64,000 nucleotides of DNA from an uncultured Fibrobacter sp. (lineage in GTDB: Bacteria > Fibrobacterota > Fibrobacteria > Fibrobacterales > Fibrobacteraceae), in the NCBI GenBank assembly GCA_934699585.1, contig CAKUWY010000001.1, forward strand, positions 248,001-312,000, read 5' to 3'. The position numbers were made by a program, and so were the translations under genes. The notes under the pieces are model-generated. The model worked only from the letters and a program-made list of their open reading frames with translations, was not told where the DNA came from and did no database searches. Below, in pieces: positions 56,965-64,000 of the stretch (positions within the stretch are counted from its first letter, which is position 1; every line of letters begins with the position of its first letter).

Positions 56965-58368
56965 CTAATTTATGTCGGGAACCGTATAGTCTATGGTATA
57001 TTCAAATTCGCGACTCGTTTTAAAATCTGGTTCAATGGGCCATTCCAATGTCGCTACATAGGCAAACTTCTTCAAAGGCACCCCTGCGTCAAGCCATGCC
57101 TTTACCCTTTTCGGCTCCCAAGGATAGAGCACTATAGTCTGCTGTCCTGGTGGACCCGCCGGGAGAGTATGATTTTTAACTACGCCATCAGGCGATCCCA
57201 TGTCACATGTACTTGTCCTTATAAAATTTGCCGTTCCCACGACTCCCACAAGTATGCTGGCCAGAGAATCTGAGCATGGATCCTTGCCATTATCCCAATA
57301 GTTCAATTCGAACACGAGAGTCGATGATATTGTTTGCAGGGCGGTTTTTCCTACAAAAAAGGTATCCCGCAAGCCCATCAGCTCTTCCTTTTGTATGTAC
57401 CGGGATGTTCCCGCAAGCCCAAGTTTGTAAGCATAATACTCCACCCTGAACGAATCGTAAGGCACCTCTTCCGGAGCAGGTAAAGTCCACCGACCAAGGG
57501 TATCGGTCAGAGCATGCGGAGGAAATGTACGACCGGAAGAAACAATTGAATACTGGGAACTGTCTCCAAAAAGATACCCCAAACCAAACAAATCCTTGGC
57601 GACATAGACTCTCGTATCAGCACGGCAACTGTCCCCCACGCACTCAGTCCTGGCACTTGCATCAATCTCTCCCGAAATGTAACTGGCCCGGCGCTTTGTA
57701 ATGGACGGTCCTTTCCACACTTGGGTTCCCACATCCAGGGTATCGCCTGCCGCCTGTACCGAGGGCATATCCCATTCCATGTAGATAATCGAATCCGCAA
57801 CGCCAGACTGGTAAAGCTGCTCCACCACGCTGGAGTCCTTGGGGCAAAGTCCCAAGGTTCCCTCAAAATCCCTAGGCACCAGCATGGCATAGCTGCCAGA
57901 AGCATCCACCGTGTCAAAGATGGGCAGATATTTCACATAGACCACGAAACGGTTCTCCGGCAGCTGGACATTGTCTTGGAATTGAACGTTTCCTTTCACT
58001 AAGAGGCCCTTATCCATCGTCAGCAGCAGGGAATCCCCCGAAGCCTTCACTTCGGGCAAATAGAGAATTTCGCCAGCGGAAACATCCTGGGCCAGCAACT
58101 GGACCGGTTCACCCGTTTTTTCATGGAAGCTGAACCAGCCTAGGGCGTCCGTCCGAGTTTCGGCAAAGTCCGGACGGCGAGTGGCGGATTCCGAAGCCAC
58201 CGACGCCACCATTCGCACCACCGCGCCCTTGGCCGGGGTGCCATCTGCATGGAGCACATTGCCCGCAATCGTATTTTCAGTCTGGGTAGCCGTTCCCGCC
58301 ACGTCCTTGCTGCAACACACAAGACCTAAGCTCAAGGCAAAGGCCATCACCAGTGACAACAACTTCAT
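56965..58368 (-). CDS. Lipoprotein with DVAG signature, partner of second TIGR02147 gene
   Basis: This 467-aa protein has a lipobox ending at Cys18/Cys19. The mature start C-S-K-D-V-A-G-T-A-T-Q-T-E-N-T matches the DVAG..T...N signature of the lipoprotein at 8900. A carboxypeptidase-regulatory-like domain follows (IAGNVLHADGTPAKGAVVRMV ... TDALGWFSFHEK), then beta-rich repeats of a similar kind (ASGSYAMLVPRDFEGTLGL; TDTLGRWTLPAPEEVPYDSFRVEYYAYKLGL). The C-terminal part (LVFELNYWDNGKDPC ... PPGQQTIVLYPWEPKRVKAWLDAGVPL) is not recognised. It has no LamG domain, so only the N-terminus is shared between the two cassettes. Its ATG overlaps the TIGR02147 stop by 4 bp. Confidence 0.75.
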   Translation of the reverse strand: MKLLSLVMAFALSLGLVCCSKDVAGTATQTENTIAGNVLHADGTPAKGAVVRMVASVASESATRRPDFAETRTDALGWFSFHEKTGEPVQLLAQDVSAGEILYLPEVKASGDSLLLTMDKGLLVKGNVQFQDNVQLPENRFVVYVKYLPIFDTVDASGSYAMLVPRDFEGTLGLCPKDSSVVEQLYQSGVADSIIYMEWDMPSVQAAGDTLDVGTQVWKGPSITKRRASYISGEIDASARTECVGDSCRADTRVYVAKDLFGLGYLFGDSSQYSIVSSGRTFPPHALTDTLGRWTLPAPEEVPYDSFRVEYYAYKLGLAGTSRYIQKEELMGLRDTFFVGKTALQTISSTLVFELNYWDNGKDPCSDSLASILVGVVGTANFIRTSTCDMGSPDGVVKNHTLPAGPPGQQTIVLYPWEPKRVKAWLDAGVPLKKFAYVATLEWPIEPDFKTSREFEYTIDYTVPDIN

Positions 58369-59204
58369 TTTATCTCCTTATGAGAAACCTTCCGTTCCTC
58401 GCTCATGGGGAAAAACTGGACATTCAATTCGCAAACCATCGTTTCTCCTTCATCTGACTGTACAATATCCAGAATTTCTTTCTGAAAAGCCTCGATTTTT
58501 TGGTGAACCCGTATCATGCCTTCGGCGGATACACTCATGGTAGTGGTAGAAACGTTCCTGCGATCAATAGAATAGCGGTCCAGGGCTTCCTTGCCCAGGT
58601 CTATCATTTGCTTCTGGAACTGGTGGACGAACAAGGCGGAAATATCCTTGCCACTGCTCACCGCCTTATCTACAGAACGAAAAAATCCGTTTTCCTTTCG
58701 AATTAGCTCCAAATCCTGCAAAAGCCGCAGCGTCTGTTTTGCTTGAGGTACGGAAATTTTAGGATTCAAGAACCCGGCCAATTCCTGCACGTTGGTTTCA
58801 TTGATATTCAAGATGGACAGCGCCTCGCGAACAGCGACATGATACCATTGTGCGTAATACCCCTGTTGATTTTTAGTTAGAATCTTGGCAGATTTAGGCA
58901 ATAATAAGCTCATCCTTTCAAATATCTGCTGCTTCGCTTCTATCGTTTCAGCGTGGGTAAAGTCCACCATCAGGCGAAAAAAACGGGCTTCCTTTTCGTT
59001 CAAGCCCAGACCAACAATGAATTTCGAAAGCATCTGAGGAGTCAGGGATCTCCGTCCCTGGACCAAATCCAGGTAATAGCCCGACGAGGAATACCCCGCC
59101 TTCTGGGCGAAGGACCTGTAGGAGAAGTACCGTTGCAGGACCTTGTGCTGTTTGTAGTAGTCCTGCAGGTACTTTCGGTAGTTGTAATAATCAAAGATAC
59201 TCAT
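58365..59204 (-). CDS. TIGR02147-family putative regulator
   Basis: This 279-aa protein has the family start M-S-I-F-D-Y-Y-N-Y-R-K-Y-L-Q-D-Y-Y, the HTH-like RYFSYRSFAQKAGYSSSGYYLDLVQGRRSLTPQMLSKFIVGLGL, ARFFRLMVDFTHAET, GYYAQWYHVAVREAL and the DUF4423-like tail. Sequence and length parallel the protein at 8058. The start at 59204 is set by this family pattern; an upstream extension reads through AT-rich promoter DNA. Divergent from the gene at 59388. The downstream lipoprotein is coupled through ATGA. Confidence 0.85.
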   Translation of the reverse strand: MSIFDYYNYRKYLQDYYKQHKVLQRYFSYRSFAQKAGYSSSGYYLDLVQGRRSLTPQMLSKFIVGLGLNEKEARFFRLMVDFTHAETIEAKQQIFERMSLLLPKSAKILTKNQQGYYAQWYHVAVREALSILNINETNVQELAGFLNPKISVPQAKQTLRLLQDLELIRKENGFFRSVDKAVSSGKDISALFVHQFQKQMIDLGKEALDRYSIDRRNVSTTTMSVSAEGMIRVHQKIEAFQKEILDIVQSDEGETMVCELNVQFFPMSEERKVSHKEIK

Positions 59205-59375
59205 CAATTTTTGAGAGAAATTGTGAACATTTTTCAACCAACAAACCAGTGAAAATATACAAAAATAGCGAATTATCGGTAACATCGCTTGTATTTGAGA
59301 TGTTTCTTTTTCTGTTTTTTTTCTTATAATACGGAAACACTTTTTCTAGTGTATTTCGCCTTCTCGCTTTTTTTC

Positions 59376-59381
59376 TAAAAT
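59376..59381 (+). promoter_or_regulatory. -10-like TAAAAT, 6 nt before start at 59388
   Basis: TTTTTTTC-TAAAAT is followed by TGGGGT and ATG. No usable Shine-Dalgarno sequence. A short inverted repeat, ACACT-TTTTCT-AGTGT (59337-59352), lies about 25 bp upstream. Confidence 0.5.
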
Positions 59382-59387
59382 TGGGGT

Positions 59388-60176
59388 ATGAAAGTAAGAG
59401 CTCTTTTAGGGGATTTGACGAGCCGTGGATTAAGGCTAGTAGGGATTCTTGCCGTCATTTACGTGAGCATGGTGTTCTACCTCGCCCTGACGGAACGGCG
59501 TAACGCCTACCCCAGGGCCATTCCCCACAAAGAAGCCCGCGCCGCCATCGAGGGCCGCGCCCAAGGCATCAGCTGCACCCTGCAAGACGGAACCGTTCTC
59601 GAGGGCTGGAAGATGGGCGAAACCAGTGCGCCAACACTGCTCTACTATCCCGACGCCGACGAGGACGCCGCCCAGTTCCTGGCCGAACTGGACAGCATTC
59701 CGAGAATCACGCTGGTCTCTTTCAACTACCGGGGGTCCGGCAACAACAAGGGAACGCCGTCAGAAAAGACTTTTTCACCCGATTCCAAAGAGATTTTGGA
59801 ATGCGCCACCCAGGTAAACAAAGCCACGCCGAAATTTATCGCAGGACGCGGAACTGGCGCCATCCTGGCGTACAATGCCAGTACCAAACAGAACAAGCTC
59901 ATCTTGATAGACCCCGTAAAAAGCATCGCCGATGCCCTTGTTTACAAGTACGGCGTCTTCTATCCGAAGTTCCTCGTTCGGGCGGGAGACTCTATAAATA
60001 CTGGGGAAAAAGGCCTTGCCATAGACCAAGTTGGAATATTACTGGATAGAGGCCAGTTTAGTGACCGGGGGCACATTTTCGCCCAAAATTTTCAGGGGGC
60101 AACCGTCTGGAAACGAGACGGCGGCTCGTTTAGAGCCTTTTTGACAAAAATCATACAAAACCAAATTTCAGACTAA
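59388..60176 (+). CDS. Membrane-anchored alpha/beta-hydrolase-fold protein without catalytic Ser
   Basis: This 262-aa protein has an N-terminal transmembrane anchor (about 14-33). A hydrolase-like domain contains PTLLYYPDADEDAAQFL, ITLVSFNYRGSGNNKGTPSEK (the xNYRGxGxSxG block with N for S) and A-G-R-G-T-G-A where the nucleophile elbow GxSxG is expected, so Ser is replaced by Gly. It resembles the YjfP/BAAT-like or dipeptidyl-hydrolase-like membrane family, but looks catalytically inactive. Role unknown. Confidence 0.65.
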   Translation: MKVRALLGDLTSRGLRLVGILAVIYVSMVFYLALTERRNAYPRAIPHKEARAAIEGRAQGISCTLQDGTVLEGWKMGETSAPTLLYYPDADEDAAQFLAELDSIPRITLVSFNYRGSGNNKGTPSEKTFSPDSKEILECATQVNKATPKFIAGRGTGAILAYNASTKQNKLILIDPVKSIADALVYKYGVFYPKFLVRAGDSINTGEKGLAIDQVGILLDRGQFSDRGHIFAQNFQGATVWKRDGGSFRAFLTKIIQNQISD

Positions 60177-60323
60177 TTCCTACTGATTTTTGTATACAAG
60201 ATTAACGTCATATCCCTAAAAACCGCCCTCAAATCCGAAATTTTTACTATGTTTCTTGACGGAACCCACCAACATTTTTAACTTGTTGGGCGCTGGGGAA
60301 CGAAAAAAGAGGTGTAAATAAAA

Positions 60324-61001
60324 ATGGATAACTTTGTAATCAAGATGGACATTCGCGGTTTTGTCCGCTTTAGCGGCGAAATCGTCAAGGAACTGAAACT
60401 GGACAAGACGCCCTTTGCAGACCTAGAAGTGGACAAGGCTGGCAAGCGCATTGCCGTGACCCCTTCCAAGACCCTCAAGCCCACGTCTTATCGTTTTATG
60501 CCCAACGGAAGCGGCTACCTGCTGTATTTCAAAGGCGCTTTGAATGCCGTCGGATTTCAAATCGCCACCGGAGCCTATACCGTGACCAAGGAGGGCTCCC
60601 GCATCGTGTTCACCGGAAAGACCCCAGCCAAGAAAAAGGGGGCCTGGGAACCCATCGCCTGCCGTAATTCGGTCGGGCTTCCCATGCTTTCTATTGATTC
60701 CCGCGGAACCATCATCTTTGACAAGCGCACCAGCACCGCTATGGAAACCGTCAAGAACGACACCATGATTGCGGAATACGACGCGAACAAGAAGGTCTTT
60801 AAGCTATCTTTCGGCAAAAAAGGTTTCATCAACGTCCGTACCATTGCAAGCCATGCAAACGCCTCTTTCATGGGCACGCTTTCCTCTCACGGAATTGCTC
60901 TCCCTACCAAGAGCTTCCGCACAGACTGCAAGGTGAACGGCAAAACACTCACCTTCAGTGTTGCCCCGCTTATCGCGGCGCAAAAGGCTAAGAAAGGCTA
61001 A
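60324..61001 (+). CDS. Protein with internal duplication, unknown function
   Basis: This 225-aa basic protein is built from two similar halves. Residues 5-60 (VIKMDIRGFVRFSGEIVKELKLDKTPFADLEVDKAGKRIAVTPSK) align with about 122-178 (LPMLSIDSRGTIIFDKRTSTAMETVKNDTMIAEYDANKKVFKLSFGKK), both of the form I-D-x-R-G-x-x-x-F then a helix and I/V-E-x-D-x-x-x-K-x-I/F-x-L/V. Each half is followed by a region with PTSYRFMPNGSGYL or NVRTIASHANASFMG. The strand-helix-strand start resembles AbrB-like swapped-hairpin domains, but this is speculative. AGAGG 9 nt before ATG. It ends 2 bp before the next gene. Confidence 0.55.
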   Translation: MDNFVIKMDIRGFVRFSGEIVKELKLDKTPFADLEVDKAGKRIAVTPSKTLKPTSYRFMPNGSGYLLYFKGALNAVGFQIATGAYTVTKEGSRIVFTGKTPAKKKGAWEPIACRNSVGLPMLSIDSRGTIIFDKRTSTAMETVKNDTMIAEYDANKKVFKLSFGKKGFINVRTIASHANASFMGTLSSHGIALPTKSFRTDCKVNGKTLTFSVAPLIAAQKAKKG

Positions 61002-61003
61002 AA

Positions 61004-61444
61004 ATGATTGACGTACTCAAGGCGTTCTACACCATCCACTACAACTTCGCGGCAGTGAGCGTGCTGTTGCTTGGTCTGGTCATATTTCTCCTGACCAAGA
61101 AGAACTACAAGTGGACCATAATCATCACTGCCGTGCTGATTGTGTTCAATGTGTTCCTCTACAAGCGGACCGAAGGCAAGTCGTGGACCATCTACATCGA
61201 TCTTCCCGAAGACGCCGGCAACTCGTTCTACAAGCCCCAGCCCAAGGAATTGACCTTCTCGGTTCATAAGGATTGGGTCATCGTAGATGACAAGGGCGAA
61301 AAGCACCACTGGTGCTGGGTAGATGACTATTGGGACAAGTTTGCCAACACGGACCTTGTGGCCGCCATCTGGGGCGAAAACTCCAGCAAGAAGTTGATGA
61401 AGTCCACAGAAAATCGTGCGAACGACGCGAGCAATCAGCAATAG
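61004..61444 (+). CDS. Two-helix membrane protein of unknown function
   Basis: This 146-aa protein has two transmembrane helices (about 15-32 and 37-52) and a soluble C-terminal part of about 90 residues with several Trp and paired His (WVIVDDKGEKHHWCWVDDYWDKF). It is rich in charged residues and ends in NDASNQQ. No family was recognised. It begins 2 bp after the preceding stop, so the two are co-translated. Transcription probably ends at the hairpin at 61474-61510, inside the end of the convergent lpxH gene. Confidence 0.6.
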   Translation: MIDVLKAFYTIHYNFAAVSVLLLGLVIFLLTKKNYKWTIIITAVLIVFNVFLYKRTEGKSWTIYIDLPEDAGNSFYKPQPKELTFSVHKDWVIVDDKGEKHHWCWVDDYWDKFANTDLVAAIWGENSSKKLMKSTENRANDASNQQ

Positions 61445-61446
61445 CT

Positions 61447-62172
61447 CTATTTCTTGAATTCTTCAATAGAAAGCTCACCTGCCTCAAACCTAAGGTAGGT
61501 GAGTTTTTTTATCCATTCCCCAGGAGAGGCCACCAGGCCAGACCTGACAGACCAGACGCCGGGAATATGATGGTGTCCGTGGATACAAATCTGGCAATTG
61601 TTTTTTTCCATGGCCCGCTCCGCCCACGCCAGATATTCGTCCAACTTGATTTCGCGGTCGGCACCAAATTTACGGCTGCGGCGGCCCACAAGTCGGGCAA
61701 GGGTCATTCCCCAATCCGGGTGGATTTGTCGGAACAGCCACTGATTAAGTGGACAGTTCAATATTCTACGAAAGAGGCGATAGCTCCGGTCCGAGCGAGC
61801 CACCCCGTCGCCGTGAACAAAAAAGAAGGTCTTCCCCTGGATATCCAGCTTCAAACTTGTCGATACCTGTACACCCAAATTTTTCGGAAAGAAATTCCCA
61901 TAGGCAAAATCGTGGTTGCCTCGTAACAGATGCACCTGGACGCCGGACTCAACCAGCTCCGCAAGGGCTCGGAACAATTGAAAATGTTCCCTGTTCACAT
62001 AGTAGCGGTATTCATACCAGAATTCAAACAGGTCGCCCAAGATGACCACATGGCTTGCCGCACCTTTCCAAGAGCGCAAAAGATCAACCAATAGTTTTTC
62101 TCTATAGGGAACAGCCCCAGGAGGTTCTACTCCCAGGTGGGCATCTCCAAGAAAGTATGCGGGCTTTTCCAT
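61447..62172 (-). CDS. lpxH: UDP-2,3-diacylglucosamine diphosphatase
   Basis: This 241-aa calcineurin-like phosphoesterase makes lipid X in lipid A synthesis. Metal-binding motifs are in order: G-D-A-H-L-G (Asp/His), G-D-L-F-E-F-W, G-N-H-D, V-H-G-D and H-G-H-H-H. The FEFWYEY and NCPLNQWLFRQIHP segments fit LpxH. It signals a lipid-A-bearing outer membrane. A TAAATT hexamer ends 7 nt before the ATG and no Shine-Dalgarno sequence is seen. The last 12 codons contain the terminator of the convergent gene. Confidence 0.93.
   Translation of the reverse strand: MEKPAYFLGDAHLGVEPPGAVPYREKLLVDLLRSWKGAASHVVILGDLFEFWYEYRYYVNREHFQLFRALAELVESGVQVHLLRGNHDFAYGNFFPKNLGVQVSTSLKLDIQGKTFFFVHGDGVARSDRSYRLFRRILNCPLNQWLFRQIHPDWGMTLARLVGRRSRKFGADREIKLDEYLAWAERAMEKNNCQICIHGHHHIPGVWSVRSGLVASPGEWIKKLTYLRFEAGELSIEEFKK
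61474..61510 (+). terminator. Rho-independent terminator inside the lpxH 3' coding end
   Basis: CTCACCTGCC (61474-61483) pairs with GGTAGGTGAG (61494-61503, one G-U) and is followed by seven T on the plus strand. It serves 61004-61444. Confidence 0.85.
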
Positions 62173-62179
62173 AAGCAGA

Positions 62180-62185
62180 AATTTA
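62180..62185 (-). promoter_or_regulatory. -10-like TAAATT, 7 nt before lpxH start at 62172
   Basis: AAC-TAAATT is followed by TCTGCTT and ATG on the minus strand. Leaderless start inferred. Confidence 0.45.
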
Positions 62186-62221
62186 GTTATTAGGATTTAG
62201 GGAGATGTTGAATGTGAGGTT

Positions 62222-62282
62222 CGTGGAACGTCATCCTTGTCCCGGAACACTTCGGCTTCGCTCCGTGCAGCCTTCTTCCGGG
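62222..62282. repeat. Copy of the GGAACGTCATCC-led repeat with long hairpin
   Basis: GGAACGTCATCC is followed by CCCGGAA (62241-62247), which pairs with TTCCGGG (62276-62282). The interior contains CGGCTTCGCTCCG. It lies between lpxH and the FKBP gene terminator. Confidence 0.6.
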
Positions 62283-62325
62283 ATAAACTGGCGAGGGTCC
62301 GCTACAAACCTCCAACCCTTGCGAG

Positions 62326-62353
62326 AAAAAAAATCCCCCGCAAACGCAGGGGA
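62326..62353 (-). terminator. Rho-independent terminator after FKBP-type isomerase
   Basis: TCCCCTGC pairs with GCGGGGGA (62346-62353 with 62334-62341, one G-U) and on the minus strand is followed by eight T. Confidence 0.9.
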
Positions 62354-62377
62354 CTTTCAAATTGCAAAACAGGCCGA

Positions 62378-62840
62378 TTACTGTGCAGCAGCGGGTGCAG
62401 CGGCAGGAGCAGCAGGCTGAGCAGCCGGAGCGGCGGCAGGAGCTGCAGCAGGCTTAGCTTCGGCCTTAGCGGCAGGGGCGGCGGCAGCCGGAGCTGCGGC
62501 GGGTTGAGCAGCAGGAGCGGCAGCAGCGGGCTTGGCAGCAGGAGCAGCCTTTTCGGCAGCGGGCTTAGCTTCGGCCTTGGCAGCAGCCGGAGCTGCGGCA
62601 GGAGCAGCCTTGGCGGCAGGGGCTGCGGCAGGAGTGGCCTTTTCAGCAGCGGGCTTAGCTTCGGCCTTGGCGGCAGGGGCTGCGGCAGGAGCGGCCTTTT
62701 CAGCGGGCTTAGCTTCGCCCTTGGCAGCAGCGGGAGCTGCGGCAGGAGCAGCCTTTTCGGCAGCGGGCTTGGCTTCGGCCTTAGCCGGTTCTGCCTTAGC
62801 CTCTTCCTTAGCAGGTTCAGCAGCGGCAATAGCGTTGGAA
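62378..62840. repeat. Imperfect tandem repeats coding the Ala/Pro/Lys tail
   Basis: Blocks coding AEAKPAAEKAAPAAAPAA recur with variable length, and the DNA copies (for example GCAGCGGGCTTAGCTTCGGC) are nearly identical. In-frame length change is likely. Confidence 0.8.
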
Positions 62841-63580
62841 GGTGCGCCCGGAGCGTGGGTATCAATCAGTTCCATCTCGAAAATCAGCATGCTGTTGCCG
62901 GGAATCTGCGGGCCACGACCGCGGGGGCCATAAGCGAGGTCGCTAGGAATCCAGGCGGTGACCTTCTCGCCCACCTTCATGAGCTTGAGCATTTCGGTCC
63001 AGCCGGGGATCACGGCGCCGATGGGGAACTCCAGAGGTTCGCCACGGTCAACGGAGCTATCGAACTTGGTGCCGTCCAGGAGAGTGCCGGTGTAATGGAC
63101 CTTCACCACGTCGGTATCGGAAGGAGTTACACCCGTACCTTCGGTAATCACCTTGTACTGGAGTCCACTTTCGGTGGTCACCACACCTTCGGCAGTCTTG
63201 TTCTGAGCCAAGAATGCTTCGCCCTTGGCCTTGTTCTCGGCGGCGGCGACGCTATCCTTACGGGCCTTTTCGGCCTGGCGGGACTGGGAAAGTTCGGTCA
63301 ATGTCTGGAAAATGGTGGAATCGGCCATCAGGTACTTGGCGCTATCCTGCTTGTAGCGTTCCACAAAAGCCTGGATAAAAAGGTCCAAATCCAAATCGAT
63401 GGAATCGCGGGCCACCAGCTGGAACTGGGCCTGGTTTCCGAAATGGGCACCCAGGGCATAGCTATACTTATCCTTTTCGGTGACCAGAGCGGTCTTGGTC
63501 TTGGGGCCCTGGCACAACTGATCACAACCTGTCAAGAGCAGGGCAAGAGCACCTGCAGCAACAATCACTTTTTTATTCAT
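62378..63580 (-). CDS. FKBP-type peptidyl-prolyl isomerase lipoprotein with Ala/Pro/Lys tail
   Basis: This 400-aa protein has a lipobox L-T-G-C (Cys19). A Mip/FkpA-type N-terminal helical domain (about 30-135: KYSYALGAHFGNQ ... SRQAEKARKDSVAAAENKAKGEAFLAQN) is followed by the FKBP core (about 140-245: SGLQYKVITEGTG, VKVHYTGTLLDGTKFDSS, FPIGAVIPGWTEML, IPSDLAYGPRG, NSMLIFEMELID). The last ~150 residues are almost only Ala, Pro, Lys and Glu in AEAKPAAEKAAPAAAPAA-like units, a histone H1/TonB-like extended tail. GAGGA upstream of ATG at 63580. Folding help in the periplasm is inferred; the tail may span peptidoglycan. Confidence 0.9.
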   Translation of the reverse strand: MNKKVIVAAGALALLLTGCDQLCQGPKTKTALVTEKDKYSYALGAHFGNQAQFQLVARDSIDLDLDLFIQAFVERYKQDSAKYLMADSTIFQTLTELSQSRQAEKARKDSVAAAENKAKGEAFLAQNKTAEGVVTTESGLQYKVITEGTGVTPSDTDVVKVHYTGTLLDGTKFDSSVDRGEPLEFPIGAVIPGWTEMLKLMKVGEKVTAWIPSDLAYGPRGRGPQIPGNSMLIFEMELIDTHAPGAPSNAIAAAEPAKEEAKAEPAKAEAKPAAEKAAPAAAPAAAKGEAKPAEKAAPAAAPAAKAEAKPAAEKATPAAAPAAKAAPAAAPAAAKAEAKPAAEKAAPAAKPAAAAPAAQPAAAPAAAAPAAKAEAKPAAAPAAAPAAQPAAPAAAPAAAQ

Positions 63581-63676
63581 AAGTTGTCCTCTTCTTTTGA
63601 ATTGACTCCCATAAAATAGTAAATTTTGCTTGTAAGTGTTCAAACAATACAGAAAACACATTTTTCAAGGATTCTT

Positions 63677-64000
63677 ATGTGCGGAATAGTCGCCTATATC
63701 GGCCAAAATGAAGCTCTTCCTGTTCTCGTGGGCGGCCTTAAAAAGCTGGAATATCGTGGCTACGACAGCTCGGGGGTATCCCTCATCGACCACGGGAAAA
63801 TCAAGACCGTCCGTGCCTCCGGCAAGATTAGCGCCCTGGAATCCAAGCTCAAGGAAACCCCCGTCCAAGGAAACATCGGCATCGCCCACACCCGCTGGGC
63901 CACCCACGGCGCCCCTACCGAACAAAACGCCCACCCCCACACGAGTTTTGACGGAAAAATTTCCATCGTCCACAACGGCATTATCGAAAACTACGCAAGT
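63677..64000 (+). CDS. glmS: Glucosamine-6-phosphate synthase, N-terminal part (cut by window edge)
   Basis: The 108 residues present are the start of the class II glutamine amidotransferase domain: after Met, the catalytic C2 in M-C-G-I-V-A-Y-I-G, then L-E-Y-R-G-Y-D-S-S-G-V, GIAHTRWATHGAPTEQNAHPH and ISIVHNGIIENY. The isomerase domain lies beyond the window. AAGGA 5 nt before ATG. GlmS supplies glucosamine-6-phosphate for peptidoglycan and lipid A. Confidence 0.95.
   Translation, partial: MCGIVAYIGQNEALPVLVGGLKKLEYRGYDSSGVSLIDHGKIKTVRASGKISALESKLKETPVQGNIGIAHTRWATHGAPTEQNAHPHTSFDGKISIVHNGIIENYAS

Noticed and set aside
59337..59352. ACACT-TTTTCT-AGTGT as the same operator as 7967-7986
   Set aside because: The arms are shorter and the sequence differs from TGTGTAAT/ATTACACA, so a shared site is not supported.

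Overview
The window looks like chromosome of a Fibrobacter-type bacterium (phylum Fibrobacterota, gut fibre degraders). Pointers seen in the sequence: two proteins of the TIGR02147 family that is expanded in Fibrobacter, a lipoprotein ending in a FISUMP (Fib_succ_major) domain, poly-serine linkers in a secreted protein, a DUF6941 protein, an outer-membrane/LPS gene set (lpxH, wza-like exporter, beta-barrels), and many lipoproteins. No plasmid, prophage, IS element or CRISPR array was recognised. Base composition looks near 50% G+C, with clearly AT-richer patches around 14.0-14.9 kb and 18.2-19.5 kb.

Layout. 0-5.3 kb: a partial acetyltransferase, tRNA-Leu, a three-gene envelope operon of unknown role, a MORN-type lipoprotein and a sugar MFS transporter. 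5.4-10.3 kb: a secreted HExxH protein divergent from a TIGR02147 regulator that is translationally coupled to a LamG lipoprotein. 10.7-13.9 kb: ileS. 14-19.5 kb: accessory region with a GNAT-like/small-protein pair, the FISUMP lipoprotein with 225-bp internal repeats, a DUF6998-type nuclease-like gene and a broken uracil-DNA-glycosylase-like gene. 19.7-25.9 kb: MBL-fold lipoprotein, SulP transporter, small zinc-ribbon, SGNH and TusA-like proteins, and a cellulose-synthase-like glycosyltransferase. 26-30.3 kb: a five-gene, fully overlapping secretin/pseudopilin operon. 30.4-34.4 kb: AlkD-like protein, a secreted protein and a Ski2-like helicase. 34.4-40.9 kb: surface polysaccharide genes (rfbA, rfbB, rfbC, a low-molecular-weight phosphatase, a Wza-like exporter, manC) and a beta-barrel protein. 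41-50 kb: housekeeping genes (pheS, ispD, monomeric isocitrate dehydrogenase, OLD-family ATPase, nrdR, tRNA-Val, a phosphopantetheinyl transferase). 50-56.9 kb: a giant Ig/PKD-like lipoprotein coupled to a DUF6941 protein, prepilin peptidase and tRNA-Gln. 57-59.2 kb: a second TIGR02147-lipoprotein pair. 59.4-64 kb: small envelope proteins, lpxH, a FKBP-type isomerase with a long Ala/Pro/Lys tail, and the start of glmS.

Three patterns stand out beyond single genes. (1) At least 14 genes have a T-rich stretch and a -10-like hexamer (TANNNT, often TATCTT) ending only 6-10 nt before the start codon, usually without a Shine-Dalgarno sequence. This suggests widespread leaderless transcription, including two divergent gene pairs separated by only 29-30 bp. 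(2) Both TIGR02147 genes overlap by 4 bp (ATGA) a lipoprotein gene whose mature N-terminus carries the same DVAG signature, so this looks like a repeated regulator-lipoprotein cassette. A perfect 20-bp palindrome lies between the first cassette and the divergent secreted protein. (3) Several intergenic regions carry clusters of short perfect hairpins with 3-nt loops joined by GAGGTATGAGGTC-like words, which looks like a dispersed repeat family.
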